This document shows positions 43,594 to 53,610 of a stretch of 64,000 nt of DNA, one piece after another. Position 1 is the stretch's first letter. Each line of letters starts with the position of its first letter. The notes beneath the pieces are model-generated. The model did not search any database, was not told the origin of the DNA, and saw only the letters and a list, made by a program, of their open reading frames with translations. The translations under genes and the position numbers were made by a program. Source of the stretch: Sphingomonas yunnanensis (GTDB lineage Bacteria; Pseudomonadota; Alphaproteobacteria; Sphingomonadales; Sphingomonadaceae); NCBI RefSeq assembly GCF_019898765.1, contig NZ_JAIOKB010000001.1, forward strand, positions 186,001 through 250,000. Direction: 5' to 3'.

Positions 43594-45049
43594 CGCATCC
43601 ACCCCCTATCGTATCAAGGGCGACTCCGGCGAGTGGGAGGTCGTGATCGGCCTCGAGGTCCACGCCCAGGTGACCAGCCAGGCCAAGCTCTTCTCGGGCG
43701 CGGCCACGGCGTTCGGCGCCGAGCCCAACACCCAGGTCTCGCTGGTGGATGCGGCGATGCCCGGCATGCTGCCAGTCCCCAACCGCGAGTGCATCCGCCA
43801 GGCGGTGCGCACCGGCATGGCGATCGACGCGCAGATCAACCGCTGGTCGCGCTTCGACCGCAAGAACTATTTCTACGCCGATCTCCCGCAGGGATATCAG
43901 ATTTCCCAGCTATATCACCCGCTTGTCGGCGAGGGCTCGGTCGAGATCGATGATGGGGAGGCGATCAAGACGATCGGCGTCGAGCGCATCCACGTCGAGC
44001 AGGACGCGGGCAAGCTGATGCACGACCAGCACCCGACGCGTTCCTACGTCGACCTCAACCGATCGGGCGTGGCGCTGATGGAGATCGTCAGCCGGCCAGA
44101 TATGCGTTCTCCATCAGAAGCAGGGGCTTACTTGCGCAAGTTGCGGGCGATCCTGCGCTATGTCGGTTCGTGCGACGGCAACATGGAGGAGGGCTCGATG
44201 CGCGCCGACGTCAACGTCAGCGTGCGCCGGCCCGGTGCCGAGTTCGGCACGCGCACCGAGACCAAGAACGTCAACTCGGTGCGCTTCGTCATGGCGGCGA
44301 TCGAGCATGAGGCGAAACGCCAGGTCGAGTTGATCGAGGGCGGCGGCACGGTCGTGCAGGAGACGCGGCTGTTCAACCCCGACAGTGGCACGACCCGGTC
44401 GATGCGGTCCAAGGAGGACGCCCACGACTATCGCTATTTCCCCGATCCCGATCTGCTGCCGCTCGAGCTCGACGAAGCTTTCCTCGAGGCGTGCCGCGCG
44501 AGCTTGCCGGAGCTGCCGGACGCGAAACGCCAGCGCTATGAGTCGCTCGGCATCACTCAGTACAACGCCGAGGTGCTGACCGCCGAAGTCGAGAGCGCGC
44601 GCTGGTTCGACTCGCTGCTGGCGCAGGGCGCGCCGCCGATCGCGGCCGCCAATTGGGTGACGAGCGAGCTGTTCGGCGCGCTCAACCGGCTGGGTAAATC
44701 GATCGGCGATAGCCCGGTGCTGCCGGGGCAGGCGGCCGAGCTGCTCGCGCTGGTGGCGGACGGCACGCTCTCGGGCAGCCTCGCCAAGCAGGTGTTCGAG
44801 GCGATGCTCGAGACCGGCGACGCGCCGGGAAAGATCGTCGAGGAGCGCGGGCTCAAGCAGACCAGCGACACCGGTGCGATCGAGGCGGTGATCGCCGAGG
44901 TGCTGGCGAAGAACCCGGGGCAGTTGGGACAGTATCGCGGCGGCAAGGTGACGCTGTTCGGCTTCTTTGTCGGGCAGACGATGAAGGCGATGGGTGGAAA
45001 AGCGAATCCGCAGGTCGTCAATGACTTGCTGAAGAAGGCGCTGAACTGA
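43586..45049 (+). CDS. gatB: Asp-tRNA(Asn)/Glu-tRNA(Gln) amidotransferase subunit B
   Basis: 487-residue GatB, which binds mischarged tRNA, phosphorylates the acyl group with ATP and amidates it. Seen: [114 protein letters not shown], and the C-terminal helical/YqeY-like tail ending [17 protein letters not shown]. It is separated from gatA by the vapBC pair and starts inside vapC. A hairpin (CCTCCCCT at 45090 pairing with AGGGGAGG at 45117) follows and may terminate the operon. Confidence 0.96.
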   Translation: MADASTPYRIKGDSGEWEVVIGLEVHAQVTSQAKLFSGAATAFGAEPNTQVSLVDAAMPGMLPVPNRECIRQAVRTGMAIDAQINRWSRFDRKNYFYADLPQGYQISQLYHPLVGEGSVEIDDGEAIKTIGVERIHVEQDAGKLMHDQHPTRSYVDLNRSGVALMEIVSRPDMRSPSEAGAYLRKLRAILRYVGSCDGNMEEGSMRADVNVSVRRPGAEFGTRTETKNVNSVRFVMAAIEHEAKRQVELIEGGGTVVQETRLFNPDSGTTRSMRSKEDAHDYRYFPDPDLLPLELDEAFLEACRASLPELPDAKRQRYESLGITQYNAEVLTAEVESARWFDSLLAQGAPPIAAANWVTSELFGALNRLGKSIGDSPVLPGQAAELLALVADGTLSGSLAKQVFEAMLETGDAPGKIVEERGLKQTSDTGAIEAVIAEVLAKNPGQLGQYRGGKVTLFGFFVGQTMKAMGGKANPQVVNDLLKKALN

Positions 45050-45126
45050 GCCAGTCTCCCGCTTGTCGGAGGGCAGGCGGGCGGTGATTCCTCCCCTGGC
45101 GGCGGGGTCGTCACCGAGGGGAGGCC

Positions 45127-45666
45127 ATGTCAAGTTGTCGCGCCTTCGTGGCGGGCCGCAAACAGCGCTCGCACCGCTACGACGGGGTCCACCTCCTCGC
45201 CACGCACCCGACCGATCTGCAGGGCATGACCGCGCTGCGCGCCGCCGCGGCGACGCTGCCCAGCGGCGGCGCGACCGAGGCGGCGGCCTTCGCCGCGGCG
45301 CTGCGGCTCTGGCGCGCGGCGTTCCTGGCGGACCAGGTCAAGCCTGACGACATCGGCGGCACCGACTATCTGCTGAGTCAGCTCGCGCAGGATGGCTGGA
45401 GCGAGGACCTGCTGTTCGCGCGCGCCGAACTTTACCGCCAGCGCGGCAACCCGCGCGACCTGGTCGCGGCGGCGGACTTCTACCGCCAAGCGCTCGCGCT
45501 CGACCAGCGATACGCCGAGTGTCACCGCGGTCTCGGCATGGCGCTGCTGCGCGGCGCCGAGGCGGAGGCCGGCCGAGCCGAGCTGCGGCGCTATCTCGAA
45601 CTCGCACCCGCGGCCAGCGACGCCGCGATGGTGCGCGCACTCGACCCGCGAGGAGTGGCTCGATGA
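45127..45666 (+). pseudogene. C-terminal remnant of an M48-type metalloprotease with TPR tail
   Basis: 179 codons. The sequence from YDGVHLLATHPTDLQGMTAL onward, with LLSQLAQDGWSEDLLFARAE, LYRQRGNPRDLVAAADFYRQ and CHRGLGMALLRG, resembles the C-terminal tail of sphingomonad M48 family peptidases, which carries one or two TPR-like repeats. The HExxH protease domain that should precede it is absent; upstream is the gatB hairpin. I therefore read it as a truncated gene, not an enzyme. The open frame could still express a small TPR protein. It directly abuts another broken gene (4-nt overlap), which strengthens the decay reading. Confidence 0.6.
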
Positions 45667-46141
45667 AATATCCTCTCGGCGCGGTCGCGCTGCTGTTCGC
45701 CGCGACCAGCATGCCCGCCGTCGCGGGCAACCGACTGGTCGACGCCGGGCGCGCCGTTGCTGGCGCGCATGACACGTTCATCGTGACACCCGACCGCGAG
45801 TGGAGCGCTTTGGGGTGACACCCGGGCCCGCGCTGCGACCGCTGGACGCTCGACGACCGACCTGCCCAGTCTCGTCGAGAAGAGCTACCGCATCGCGCGG
45901 GGGCGCATCGCTGATGACGATCGACTCGGCCGAGCCGGCATAGCTCGACGGCGAGCGAGCGACACACGTCCGGTATACCTTCATGCGGCAGGAGGACGAG
46001 GTCGAGCGGCATGGTGAAGCGCTCGCGACTATCCGTGACAAGAGGCTATACTGGATGAGCTACGAGGCGCCGTCGATCTACTATTATACGCGCGACCTAG
46101 AGAGCTGGCGTCGGCTCGCCGCTACCGCGCGTTTTCGCTGA
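45663..46141 (+). pseudogene. Frameshifted secreted hypothetical protein
   Basis: Starts with a good signal peptide (MKYPLGAVALLFAATSMPAV, AGNR) and HDTFIVTPDREWSALG, then hits TGA at 45816. The same frame continues with CDRWTLDD, as expected for the intact protein. Later the coding signal is in another frame: MTIDSAEPA, TAG at 45941, then LDGERATHVRYTFMRQEDEV, RLYWMSYEAPSIYYYTRDLE and SWRRLAATARFR ending at TGA 46139-46141. So at least two stops and one frameshift have destroyed the gene. Intact relatives of unknown function sit next to M48 peptidase genes in sphingomonads (recalled, not checked). Confidence 0.7.
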
Positions 46142-46180
46142 ACCGACCGGAGCAGCAGCGCCGGCCGGCTCAACCAAGGC

Positions 46181-46381
46181 TCATTGCTGATCAACTTCCT
46201 GGTTCTTGACCTCGCCGCCGGTACCGCTGGTCCCATCGAACTCGCCGGTGTCGGTGAAGCGCGCCGGCTCCTTGCCACCTTCGCCGCGCGCCACCGCGTC
46301 GCTGCGCGCCTCGACCGCCTGCTGAATGTCCGGGCGCTCGTCGTCGCGGTTCGTGATGGGATCGATCTCTCGCTCGCTCAT
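46181..46381 (-). CDS. Small acidic hydrophilic protein, sphingomonad-type
   Basis: 66 residues: MSEREIDPITNRDDERPDIQ, then QAVEARSDAVARGEGGKEPA and RFTDTGEFDGTSGTGGEVKN. It is highly charged, without signal or hydrophobic segment, and probably disordered. Proteins with the same DDERPDIQ...FDGTSGTGGE pattern are common in Sphingomonas, function unknown. It is followed on the same strand, head to tail, by nothing; the neighbour upstream is the proline-rich protein 11 nt away, so the two may be co-transcribed. Confidence 0.72.
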   Translation of the reverse strand: MSEREIDPITNRDDERPDIQQAVEARSDAVARGEGGKEPARFTDTGEFDGTSGTGGEVKNQEVDQQ

Positions 46382-46392
46382 GTCGGTCTCGC

Positions 46393-46554
46393 TCAGAAAC
46401 TGGGGTTGGCCGGAGCCGGGTCACCGGCGGGAGACCCGGGGGCAGGGACGTCGATGTCCGGGCCGGGCGGGCTGATCTCGGGCGGCGGGGCGTCGGGCGT
46501 GCCAGGTGAGGTCGGCTGCGGCACGTCGGGTGGGCTGACGGGGTTGGTGGCCAT
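46393..46554 (-). CDS. Small proline-rich protein
   Basis: 53 residues, more than a third proline, low complexity (MATNPVSPPDVPQPTSPGTP, DAPPPEISPPGPDIDVPAPG). AAGGAG about 9 nt before the ATG at 46554 decides the start; the same frame stays open upstream through the tRNA gene but that part is not coding. No function is known. It is upstream of the acidic small protein gene by 11 nt on the same strand. Confidence 0.68.
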   Translation of the reverse strand: MATNPVSPPDVPQPTSPGTPDAPPPEISPPGPDIDVPAPGSPAGDPAPANPSF

Positions 46555-46666
46555 GAGTTTTCTCCTTTCCGGGTCAACGTATCGCCGCGCGCGGAGTTGC
46601 CCGCTCACGGCGCTTGCTCCGGCTGCGCCCGCGGTATAGAGCCCGCCGACCGGCGGTGTCCGACTT

Positions 46667-46751
46667 GCGGGCGTGGCGGAACTGGTAGACGCGCCAGATT
46701 TAGGTTCTGGTATCGCAAGATGTGGGGGTTCGAGTCCCTTCGCCCGCACCA
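46667..46751 (+). tRNA. tRNA-Leu (anticodon UAG)
   Basis: 85-nt class II tRNA with encoded CCA. The acceptor stem GCGGGCG pairs with CGCCCGC. The anticodon stem-loop is CCAGA-UUUAGGU-UCUGG with anticodon UAG (reads CUN). It has a variable arm (UAUCGCAAGAUG) and T arm GGGGGTTCGAGTCCC. It lies directly upstream of tig. Confidence 0.97.
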
Positions 46752-46809
46752 GTCCCCGCGCTTCACGCGGGGTGGCCATCACTCATCCTATTCCAGACGA
46801 AAGCGGCCT

Positions 46810-48543
46810 ATGCAGACTGTCGAGACGTTGAACGAGGGCCTGAAGCGCGCCTACACCGTGACCATCCCCGCGAGCGCGATCGCCGGGCGGGTCGACGCCG
46901 AGCTGAAGCGCGTCGCGCCGCAGATCCGCATGCCCGGCTTCCGCCCCGGCAAGGTGCCCGCCAACATCGTGCGAAAGATGCACGGCCCGGCGCTCCACCA
47001 GGACGCGCTCAACACCTCGATCCAGGAGGGCATCCAGGCGCTGATCAGCGAGAAGCAGCTGCGCCCCGCGATGCAGCCGTCGGTCGAGCTGGCCGATGGT
47101 TACGAGGCGGGCAAGGACGCCGAGCTCAAGGTCGAGCTGGAGGTGCTCCCGCAGGTGCCGGCCCCCGCGATCGAGGGGCTCAAGCTGGAGCGTCTCACCG
47201 TGCCGGTCGACGATGCGGCGATCGACGTCCAGCTCAAGCGCTTCGCCGACATGAAGAAGCGCTGGGAAGATGCCGGCGACAAGGCCGCCGGGACCGGCGA
47301 CCAAGTGACGATGGACTTCGTCGGCAAGACGCTCGACGGCGTCGCGTTCGAGGGCGGCACCGGCTCCGACATGGAAGTCGAGCTCGGCGCGGGCCAGCTG
47401 ATCCCGGGGTTCGAGGACCAGGTCGTCGGCGTCAAGGCAGGCGACGAGCGCCAGATCACCGTGACCTTCCCGGAGGATTACGGTGCCAAGGAGCTGGCCG
47501 GCCAGCAGGCGACCTTCGACCTCACGGTCAAGGCCGTGAAGACCGCCGCCGAGAGCGCGATCGACGAGGAGCTCGCCAAGGCGCTCGGGCTGGAGAGCCT
47601 CGATCAGCTCCGCGGACTGCTGCGCGGCCAGATCGAGCAGGAGCACAACCAGCTCACGCGCACCTATATGAAGCGCAAGCTGCTCGACCAGCTCGCCGAG
47701 GGGCATGACTTCGAGGTCCCGCCCTCGATGGTGGAGGCCGAGTTCAACCAGATCTGGCAGCAGCTCCAGCATGAGGCGACGCACGAGCGCGACCCGCAGG
47801 CGGCGCTGGCCGAGATGGAGGCCGAGCGCGACGATTATCGCAAGATCGCCGAGCGCCGCGTTCGCCTCGGGCTGCTGTTGAGCGAGATCGGCCAGGCCAA
47901 CGGCGTCGAGGTGACGCAGCAGGAGATGAACCGGCTGATCGCCCAGGCTGCGCAGCAGTATCGCGGGGAGGACCAGCAGCGCTTCGTCCAATACGTCCAG
48001 CAGGACCCGATGGCCGCCGCGCAGCTGCGCGCGCCGCTGTACGAGGACAAGGTCGTCGACTTCCTGTTCGACAAGGCCGAGGTGACCGAGCGCGAGACGA
48101 CGCGCGAGGAACTGGAGGCCGCGATCGAGAGCGAGGACGGCTTCGCGACCGGCACGCACCACCACGATCACGACAACCACAAGCCCAAGCAGGCGCGCGG
48201 CAAGAAGAAGCCGGCGGCGAGCGACGGCGAGGGCGGCGCCACCGAGGGGGAGGCGCCCGCGGCCGAGAAGCCGGCGAAGAAGCCCGCCACGAAGAAGGCA
48301 GCCAAGGTCGACGAGACGACAGCGGCCGATCCCTCTGCTGACGAGGCCGCGGTCGAGCCGGTCGCGGTAGAGCCCGCTTCGGCCGAGGCACCCGCCAAGA
48401 AGCCGCGCGCCAAGAAGGCGGCGCCGGTGGGCGAGGAGACCCAGGTGCTCGAGTCCGATCCGGTCGCGGCCGAGACGGCGGCGGGTACCGAGGCCGCCGA
48501 CGCCCCGGCACCCAAGCGCACGCGCGCCAAGAAGGCCGAGTAA
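46810..48543 (+). CDS. tig: Trigger factor with long C-terminal extension
   Basis: 577-residue ribosome-bound chaperone and peptidyl-prolyl isomerase. Domains: ribosome-binding N-terminal domain (1 to about 145) with the signature MPGFRPGKVPANIVRKMHG, FKBP-type PPIase (about 155-240, GDQVTMDFVGKTLDGVAFEG and LIPGFEDQVVGVKAGDERQI), and the C-terminal arm domain (about 245-435). E. coli TF is 432 residues. Here about 130 extra residues follow: a His/Asp cluster (THHHDHDNH) and repeated Lys/Ala/Pro/Glu-rich segments (AEKPAKKPATKKAAK, KKPRAKKAAP), probably disordered. The ATG at 46810 gives MQTVETLNEGLKRAYTVTIP. A strong intrinsic terminator follows. tig heads the tig-clpP-clpX-lon-hupB order. 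Confidence 0.95.
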   Translation: MQTVETLNEGLKRAYTVTIPASAIAGRVDAELKRVAPQIRMPGFRPGKVPANIVRKMHGPALHQDALNTSIQEGIQALISEKQLRPAMQPSVELADGYEAGKDAELKVELEVLPQVPAPAIEGLKLERLTVPVDDAAIDVQLKRFADMKKRWEDAGDKAAGTGDQVTMDFVGKTLDGVAFEGGTGSDMEVELGAGQLIPGFEDQVVGVKAGDERQITVTFPEDYGAKELAGQQATFDLTVKAVKTAAESAIDEELAKALGLESLDQLRGLLRGQIEQEHNQLTRTYMKRKLLDQLAEGHDFEVPPSMVEAEFNQIWQQLQHEATHERDPQAALAEMEAERDDYRKIAERRVRLGLLLSEIGQANGVEVTQQEMNRLIAQAAQQYRGEDQQRFVQYVQQDPMAAAQLRAPLYEDKVVDFLFDKAEVTERETTREELEAAIESEDGFATGTHHHDHDNHKPKQARGKKKPAASDGEGGATEGEAPAAEKPAKKPATKKAAKVDETTAADPSADEAAVEPVAVEPASAEAPAKKPRAKKAAPVGEETQVLESDPVAAETAAGTEAADAPAPKRTRAKKAE

Positions 48544-48572
48544 GCGGGCGACGGCGTCGCCGCGACAGCGAG

Positions 48573-48607
48573 AGAGCCGGGTTGCCGCGACGCAACCCGG
48601 CTCTTTC
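48573..48607 (+). terminator. Intrinsic terminator of tig
   Basis: AGAGCCGGGTTGC, loop CGCGAC, then GCAACCCGGCTCT followed by TTC. The stem is a perfect 13 bp, 30 nt after the tig stop. It separates tig from the GT2 gene. Confidence 0.88.
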
Positions 48608-48674
48608 ACGTTTCGGTCGGGAACATCGTCTAGGATGACGGCAGGGTGAGCGGATCAGGACGGCAGGACGGCGG

Positions 48675-49649
48675 ATGCAGGGTAGCGTTACGGTGGGCGA
48701 GGCACAGGCGACACCGCGCGTGGCGGTGCTGCTGCCGTGCTACAATGAGGAAGCCGCGGTCGCGGAGACGATCGCCGGCTTTCGCCGCGCCCTGCCCCAG
48801 GCAGTGATCTATGTCTATGACAACAACAGCCGCGACCGCACCGTCGAGGTCGCGCGCGCCGCGGGGGCGGTGGTGCGCACCGAGCGCATCCAGGGAAAGG
48901 GCGCCGTGGTGCGGCGCATGTTCGCCGACGTCGATGCCGACGTCTATGTCATGGCCGACGGCGACGCGACCTATGACTCCGCCTCGGCGCCCGCGATGGT
49001 CGCGCGCATGCTTGACGAGCAACTCGACATGATCGTCGGCACGCGCGTGGGCGAGGCGACCGCCGCCTATCGGCGCGGCCACCGGCTCGGCAACAGCCTG
49101 CTCACCGGCATGCTCACGCGGCTGTTCGGTCGCAGCTTCAGTGACGTCCTCAGTGGCTATCGCGTCTTCTCGCGCCGTTTCGTCAAGAGCTTCCCAGTGC
49201 TGTCGGTCGGTTTCGAGATCGAGACCGAGATCAGCGTCCACGCGCTCGAACTCAAGATGCCGCTCGGCGAGGTCGAGACGCCTTATTACGCGCGCCCAGA
49301 AGGCTCGGTGTCGAAGCTCAGTACCTACAGCGACGGCTGGCGCATCCTCCGGACGATCGCGACGTTGTACCGGATCGAGCGACCGCTCTGGTTCTTCGGC
49401 GGCGCGGGGGCGCTGCTCGCGCTGGTCGCAGTGGTGCTCGCCGGCCCGCTGGCGCTGACCTACGCGCGGACCGGGCTGGTACCCCGCCTCCCGACGGCCG
49501 TGCTGGTCACCGGGCTGATGATCCTGGCGGCGCTGTGCGGCTTCGCGGGGCTGATCCTCGACACGGTCGTGCGCGGCCGCCGTGAAGTGCGGCGACTCGC
49601 CTACCTCGCGCAGCCCGCGCCCGGGCGGGGCACCGGCGACGGGGCTTGA
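48675..49649 (+). CDS. GT2 family glycosyltransferase, polyprenyl-phosphate sugar synthase type
   Basis: 324-residue enzyme with a cytosolic GT-A domain and two C-terminal membrane helices. Seen: VAVLLPCYNEEAAVAETIAG, VIYVYDNNSRDRTVEVARAA (nucleotide-binding DNNS), VRTERIQGKGAVVRRMFADV, the metal-binding DADVYVMADGDATYD, and FSDVLSGYRVFSRRFVKSFP with FEIETEISVHAL in the acceptor region. Helices lie at about residues 233-260 and 270-295. The pattern is that of dolichol-phosphate mannose synthase-like enzymes that charge a lipid carrier from a nucleotide sugar. It interrupts the usual tig-clpP adjacency. A mannosyl-phosphoprenol product could feed the PMT at 2252-3493 (inference). Confidence 0.85.
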   Translation: MQGSVTVGEAQATPRVAVLLPCYNEEAAVAETIAGFRRALPQAVIYVYDNNSRDRTVEVARAAGAVVRTERIQGKGAVVRRMFADVDADVYVMADGDATYDSASAPAMVARMLDEQLDMIVGTRVGEATAAYRRGHRLGNSLLTGMLTRLFGRSFSDVLSGYRVFSRRFVKSFPVLSVGFEIETEISVHALELKMPLGEVETPYYARPEGSVSKLSTYSDGWRILRTIATLYRIERPLWFFGGAGALLALVAVVLAGPLALTYARTGLVPRLPTAVLVTGLMILAALCGFAGLILDTVVRGRREVRRLAYLAQPAPGRGTGDGA

Positions 49650-49705
49650 ACAAGCTGCGGCGAGCGCCGATGTTGGCCGTCTTCAGGACATAAGAGAGTC
49701 TTCCC

Positions 49706-50395
49706 ATGCACAATCCGTTCGAGACCGGCGATTTCGCAGGCGCCTTGGCGCGCGCCGGCGTCGGCATGCAGCAGACCCAGGCCGGGCTCGTCCCGATCGT
49801 GATCGAGCAGTCGAACCGCGGCGAGCGTTCGTTCGACATCTTCTCTCGGCTGCTGCGCGAGCGGATCGTGTTCGTCACCGGCGGCGTCGAGGACGGCATG
49901 GCCTCGCTGATCTGCGCGCAGCTGCTCTTCCTCGAGTCGGAGAATCCGAAGAAGGACATCTTCATGTACATCAACTCGCCGGGCGGCGTGGTCACGGCGG
50001 GCATGGCGATCCATGATACGATGCAGTACATCCGCCCGCGTGTCGGCACCCTGTGCATCGGTCAGGCCGCGTCGATGGGCTCGTTCCTGCTCGCCAGCGG
50101 TGAGCCGGGCATGCGCGTCGCGACCACGAACAGCCGTATCATGATCCACCAGCCCTCGGGCGGCGCGCAGGGCATGGCAGCCGACATCGAGATCCAGGCG
50201 CGTGAGATCCTGCGTATGCGCCACTTCCTCAACTCGCTGTATGCGAAATACACCGGCAAGCCGCTCGAGGAGATCGAGCTGTCGATGGATCGCGACAAGT
50301 TCATGAGTGCCGAGGAGGCCAAGGAGTTCGGCCTGATCGACGAGGTGTTCGACAAGCGCCCGGCCCCGAGCGAGGACGTCAGCGCGGCGGCGTGA
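49706..50395 (+). CDS. clpP: ATP-dependent Clp protease proteolytic subunit
   Basis: 229-residue serine protease subunit forming the tetradecameric chamber served by ClpX/ClpA. Seen: [40 protein letters not shown], catalytic Ser123 in [16 protein letters not shown], His148 in [15 protein letters not shown], and [17 protein letters not shown]. The N-terminal about 25 residues ([20 protein letters not shown]) form an extension before the conserved core, as in other sphingomonads. An 8-bp GC hairpin (50405-50431) follows the stop without a T run. clpX starts 255 nt downstream, so it probably has its own promoter. Confidence 0.97.
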   Translation: MHNPFETGDFAGALARAGVGMQQTQAGLVPIVIEQSNRGERSFDIFSRLLRERIVFVTGGVEDGMASLICAQLLFLESENPKKDIFMYINSPGGVVTAGMAIHDTMQYIRPRVGTLCIGQAASMGSFLLASGEPGMRVATTNSRIMIHQPSGGAQGMAADIEIQAREILRMRHFLNSLYAKYTGKPLEEIELSMDRDKFMSAEEAKEFGLIDEVFDKRPAPSEDVSAAA

Positions 50396-50650
50396 TCCGG
50401 TGAACCGGCGCGACCGATCGTGGCGCGCCGGCCTGCCGCGGCGGTGAGCTCGGCCCAGCGGGTCAGCGCTGCACCGCTACGCCCTTGAAGCCGCAGGGCG
50501 GAGGATAGATATTGCGGTTCGGCGACAACGCGTGACCGCGCCGGCGACGGCTAGATTTTCGCGGCTTTGTACGTTGTTGCTTAAGGTGCAGTGCGATAGC
50601 CTGCGCCGCGCCCAGGGCAGGCGCCATGCCTGCGACGAAGGATGATCTGA

Positions 50651-51916
<1,266 letters not shown>

Positions 51917-52223
51917 TCGGTCCGCTCTGTCGGAGACATTGAGGCAGAGTGAGGGTTTAGGGGGCCTCGCGAACCCGAAGTCATCGCGGGGCTGGTCCTG
52001 GAGCTACCGTGCCGCAGGCTCAGCCGGGGTGGCGTGATGTCAAGGGTAGATCCGGGGACAAGCGCAGGGTGACGCGACGGTAGGGACCGGGTCCCTATCG
52101 ACGCTGAACGTTCCCGTCCTTTCCAAGCCCCGCACCAGGGCGTCGCGGTACGACCGCGGCGCCCTTCTTCGTTGCTGATCATATCGGGCGGATCGCACGG
52201 GTGTGCTCGCGCATTGCCTCGGC
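51917..52223. other. Non-coding region between clpX and chaA
   Basis: No supported gene. 51978-52078 is a degenerate family 1 inverted repeat (GTCATCGCGGGGCTGGTCCT on the left, GATCCGGGGACAAGCGCAGG then GTGACG on the right). TAGGGACCGGGTCCCTA at 52081-52097 is a small hairpin. A strong hairpin with T-rich tail lies at 52137-52170. Confidence 0.6.
52137..52170 (+). terminator. Intrinsic terminator upstream of chaA
   Basis: AGGGCGTCGCGGT, loop ACG, then ACCGCGGCGCCCT followed by TCTTCGTT. A 13-bp stem with one wobble pair. It is over 200 nt after clpX, so it may end the clpX transcript or a short unannotated RNA starting in this gap. Confidence 0.75.
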
Positions 52224-53324
52224 ATGCAGACGACGACCGACGCCCCGCCGCCCGCGCCACCGACGCTGATGCCCTGGTGGGCGGTCGGGTTCCCGCTCGC
52301 CGGCGTGATCGCGGTGCTCGCGGGCCTGGCCAAGCTGGGGAGCGGGGGCACGGTAGCGGCGGCGGTGATCCTGTTCGGTGCGGTGCTCGCCGCCGTCCAT
52401 CACGCCGAGGTGGTGGCGCATCGCGTCGGCGAGCCGTTCGGCACGCTGGTGCTCGCCATCGCGGTGACCGTGATCGAGGTGTCGCTGATCGTCTCGCTGA
52501 TGCTGTCCGACGCGGGTGACGCCTCGGCGCTGGCGCGCGACACCGTCTTCGCCGCGATCATGATCATCCTCAACGGCATCATCGGCCTATGCCTGATGGT
52601 GGGCGGCGTGATCCACGGCGAGCAGCGCTTCTCGCTGCGCGGCGCGAGCGCGGCGCTGTGCACGCTCGCCGCCCTGGCGATCCTGGCGCTCGTCCTGCCC
52701 AACTATACCTCGAGCGCCTCGGGGCCGAGCTATTCGACCTCGCAGCTCATCCTCGTCGCGTTGGTGAGCCTGTTCCTCTACGGCGTGTTCGTGATGGTGC
52801 AGACACTGCGCCACCGCGACTATTTTCTCAGCGTCGAGGGGGAAGACGATCACGGCGCCATCCCCGACCCGCGCACGACCTGGATCGCCTTCGCGCTGCT
52901 GCTCGTCGCGTTGGTGGCGGTGGTGCTGCTCGCCAAATCGCTGTCGGCGACGATCGAGCGCGCGGTTCTCGACGCCGGCCTGCCGCTCGCGGTCGTCGGC
53001 GTGGTGATCGCTGCGCTGGTGCTCGCGCCGGAGAGCCTCGCCGCCGTCCGAGCGGCGCGGCGCAATCGCATCCAGACCAGCCTCAATCTCGCGCTCGGCT
53101 CGGCGCTGGCGACGATCGGGCTGACGATCCCGGCGGTGGCCATCGTCAGCCTCGCGCTCGACCTGCCGCTCGCGCTTGGGATCGGCGCGAAGAGCCTGGT
53201 GCTGCTCGCGCTCTCGCTCTTCGTCGCGACGATCTCGCTGGGCAACGGGCGAACAACGGTGCTGCAGGGCGCGGTGCACCTCGTGATCTTCGCGGTCTAT
53301 CTGTTCACCACCGTGGTGCCGTGA
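52224..53324 (+). CDS. chaA: Calcium:proton antiporter (CaCA family, ChaA-like)
   Basis: 366-residue inner-membrane cation/proton exchanger with about 11 helices. Both CaCA alpha repeats are visible: GEPFGTLVLAIAVTVIEVSL with the conserved Glu in the first, and PESLAAVRAARRNRIQTSLN then LALGSALATIGLTIPAVA in the second. An acidic cytosolic loop lies between halves (SVEGEDDHGAIPDPRT). The ATG at 52224 (MQTTTDAPPP) is preferred; a GTG at 52203 would add seven residues. It lies between clpX and the convergent small gene and probably has its own promoter after the terminator at 52137-52170. Confidence 0.9.
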   Translation: MQTTTDAPPPAPPTLMPWWAVGFPLAGVIAVLAGLAKLGSGGTVAAAVILFGAVLAAVHHAEVVAHRVGEPFGTLVLAIAVTVIEVSLIVSLMLSDAGDASALARDTVFAAIMIILNGIIGLCLMVGGVIHGEQRFSLRGASAALCTLAALAILALVLPNYTSSASGPSYSTSQLILVALVSLFLYGVFVMVQTLRHRDYFLSVEGEDDHGAIPDPRTTWIAFALLLVALVAVVLLAKSLSATIERAVLDAGLPLAVVGVVIAALVLAPESLAAVRAARRNRIQTSLNLALGSALATIGLTIPAVAIVSLALDLPLALGIGAKSLVLLALSLFVATISLGNGRTTVLQGAVHLVIFAVYLFTTVVP

Positions 53325-53349
53325 GCGCGGCACCGCCTCCCTCCCGGAC

Positions 53350-53610
53350 TCACCGCGTCCGCTGTCGCGCCGCCAGTGCGATGCCGGCCGCGATCTGCAA
53401 CACCGCATAGGCGCGCCGCCGTCCCGGCCGGCCGACGAAGGGCGCCACCAGTGCCTCCGCGCCGAGCGCGCGCTCCCGCCACAGCGCGACGTGGCGGCGC
53501 GGCTGGAGCAGGCCGAGCATCCCGTCGCCGATCATGAACACCGCGGCCATCTCGGCGCTGCGCCGCGCCAGCAGCTGACTCACTTCGAGGTCGTCGGTCG
53601 CGCGCGCCAT
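53350..53610 (-). CDS. Small hypothetical protein downstream of the M1 peptidase
   Basis: 86 residues, no recognised family. MARATDDLEVSQLLARRSAE is followed by a hydrophobic stretch (MAAVFMIGDGMLGLLQ) and a basic, Ala/Arg-rich C-terminal half with a second hydrophobic patch (YAVLQIAAGIALAARQ). It could be a small two-helix membrane protein. It overlaps the 3' end of the M1 peptidase gene by 31 nt, so translational coupling is likely. Convergent with chaA; only 25 nt separate the two stops. Confidence 0.6.
   Translation of the reverse strand: MARATDDLEVSQLLARRSAEMAAVFMIGDGMLGLLQPRRHVALWRERALGAEALVAPFVGRPGRRRAYAVLQIAAGIALAARQRTR

Noticed and set aside
45127..45666. Intact TPR protein gene
   Set aside because: The start of the frame corresponds to the middle of M48-peptidase-type proteins and the next gene is clearly broken, so a remnant is more likely, although expression cannot be excluded.
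46783..48609. Minus-strand frame of about 600 codons opposite tig
   Set aside because: Antisense to trigger factor; its Leu/Gly/Arg-rich run mirrors the Lys/Ala-rich tail of TF and spans the terminator.
50463..50540. Minus-strand short frame ending NIYPPPCGFKGVAVQR in the clpP-clpX gap
   Set aside because: It looks peptide-like, but there is no ATG or GTG start with a ribosome-binding site and no recognised family.
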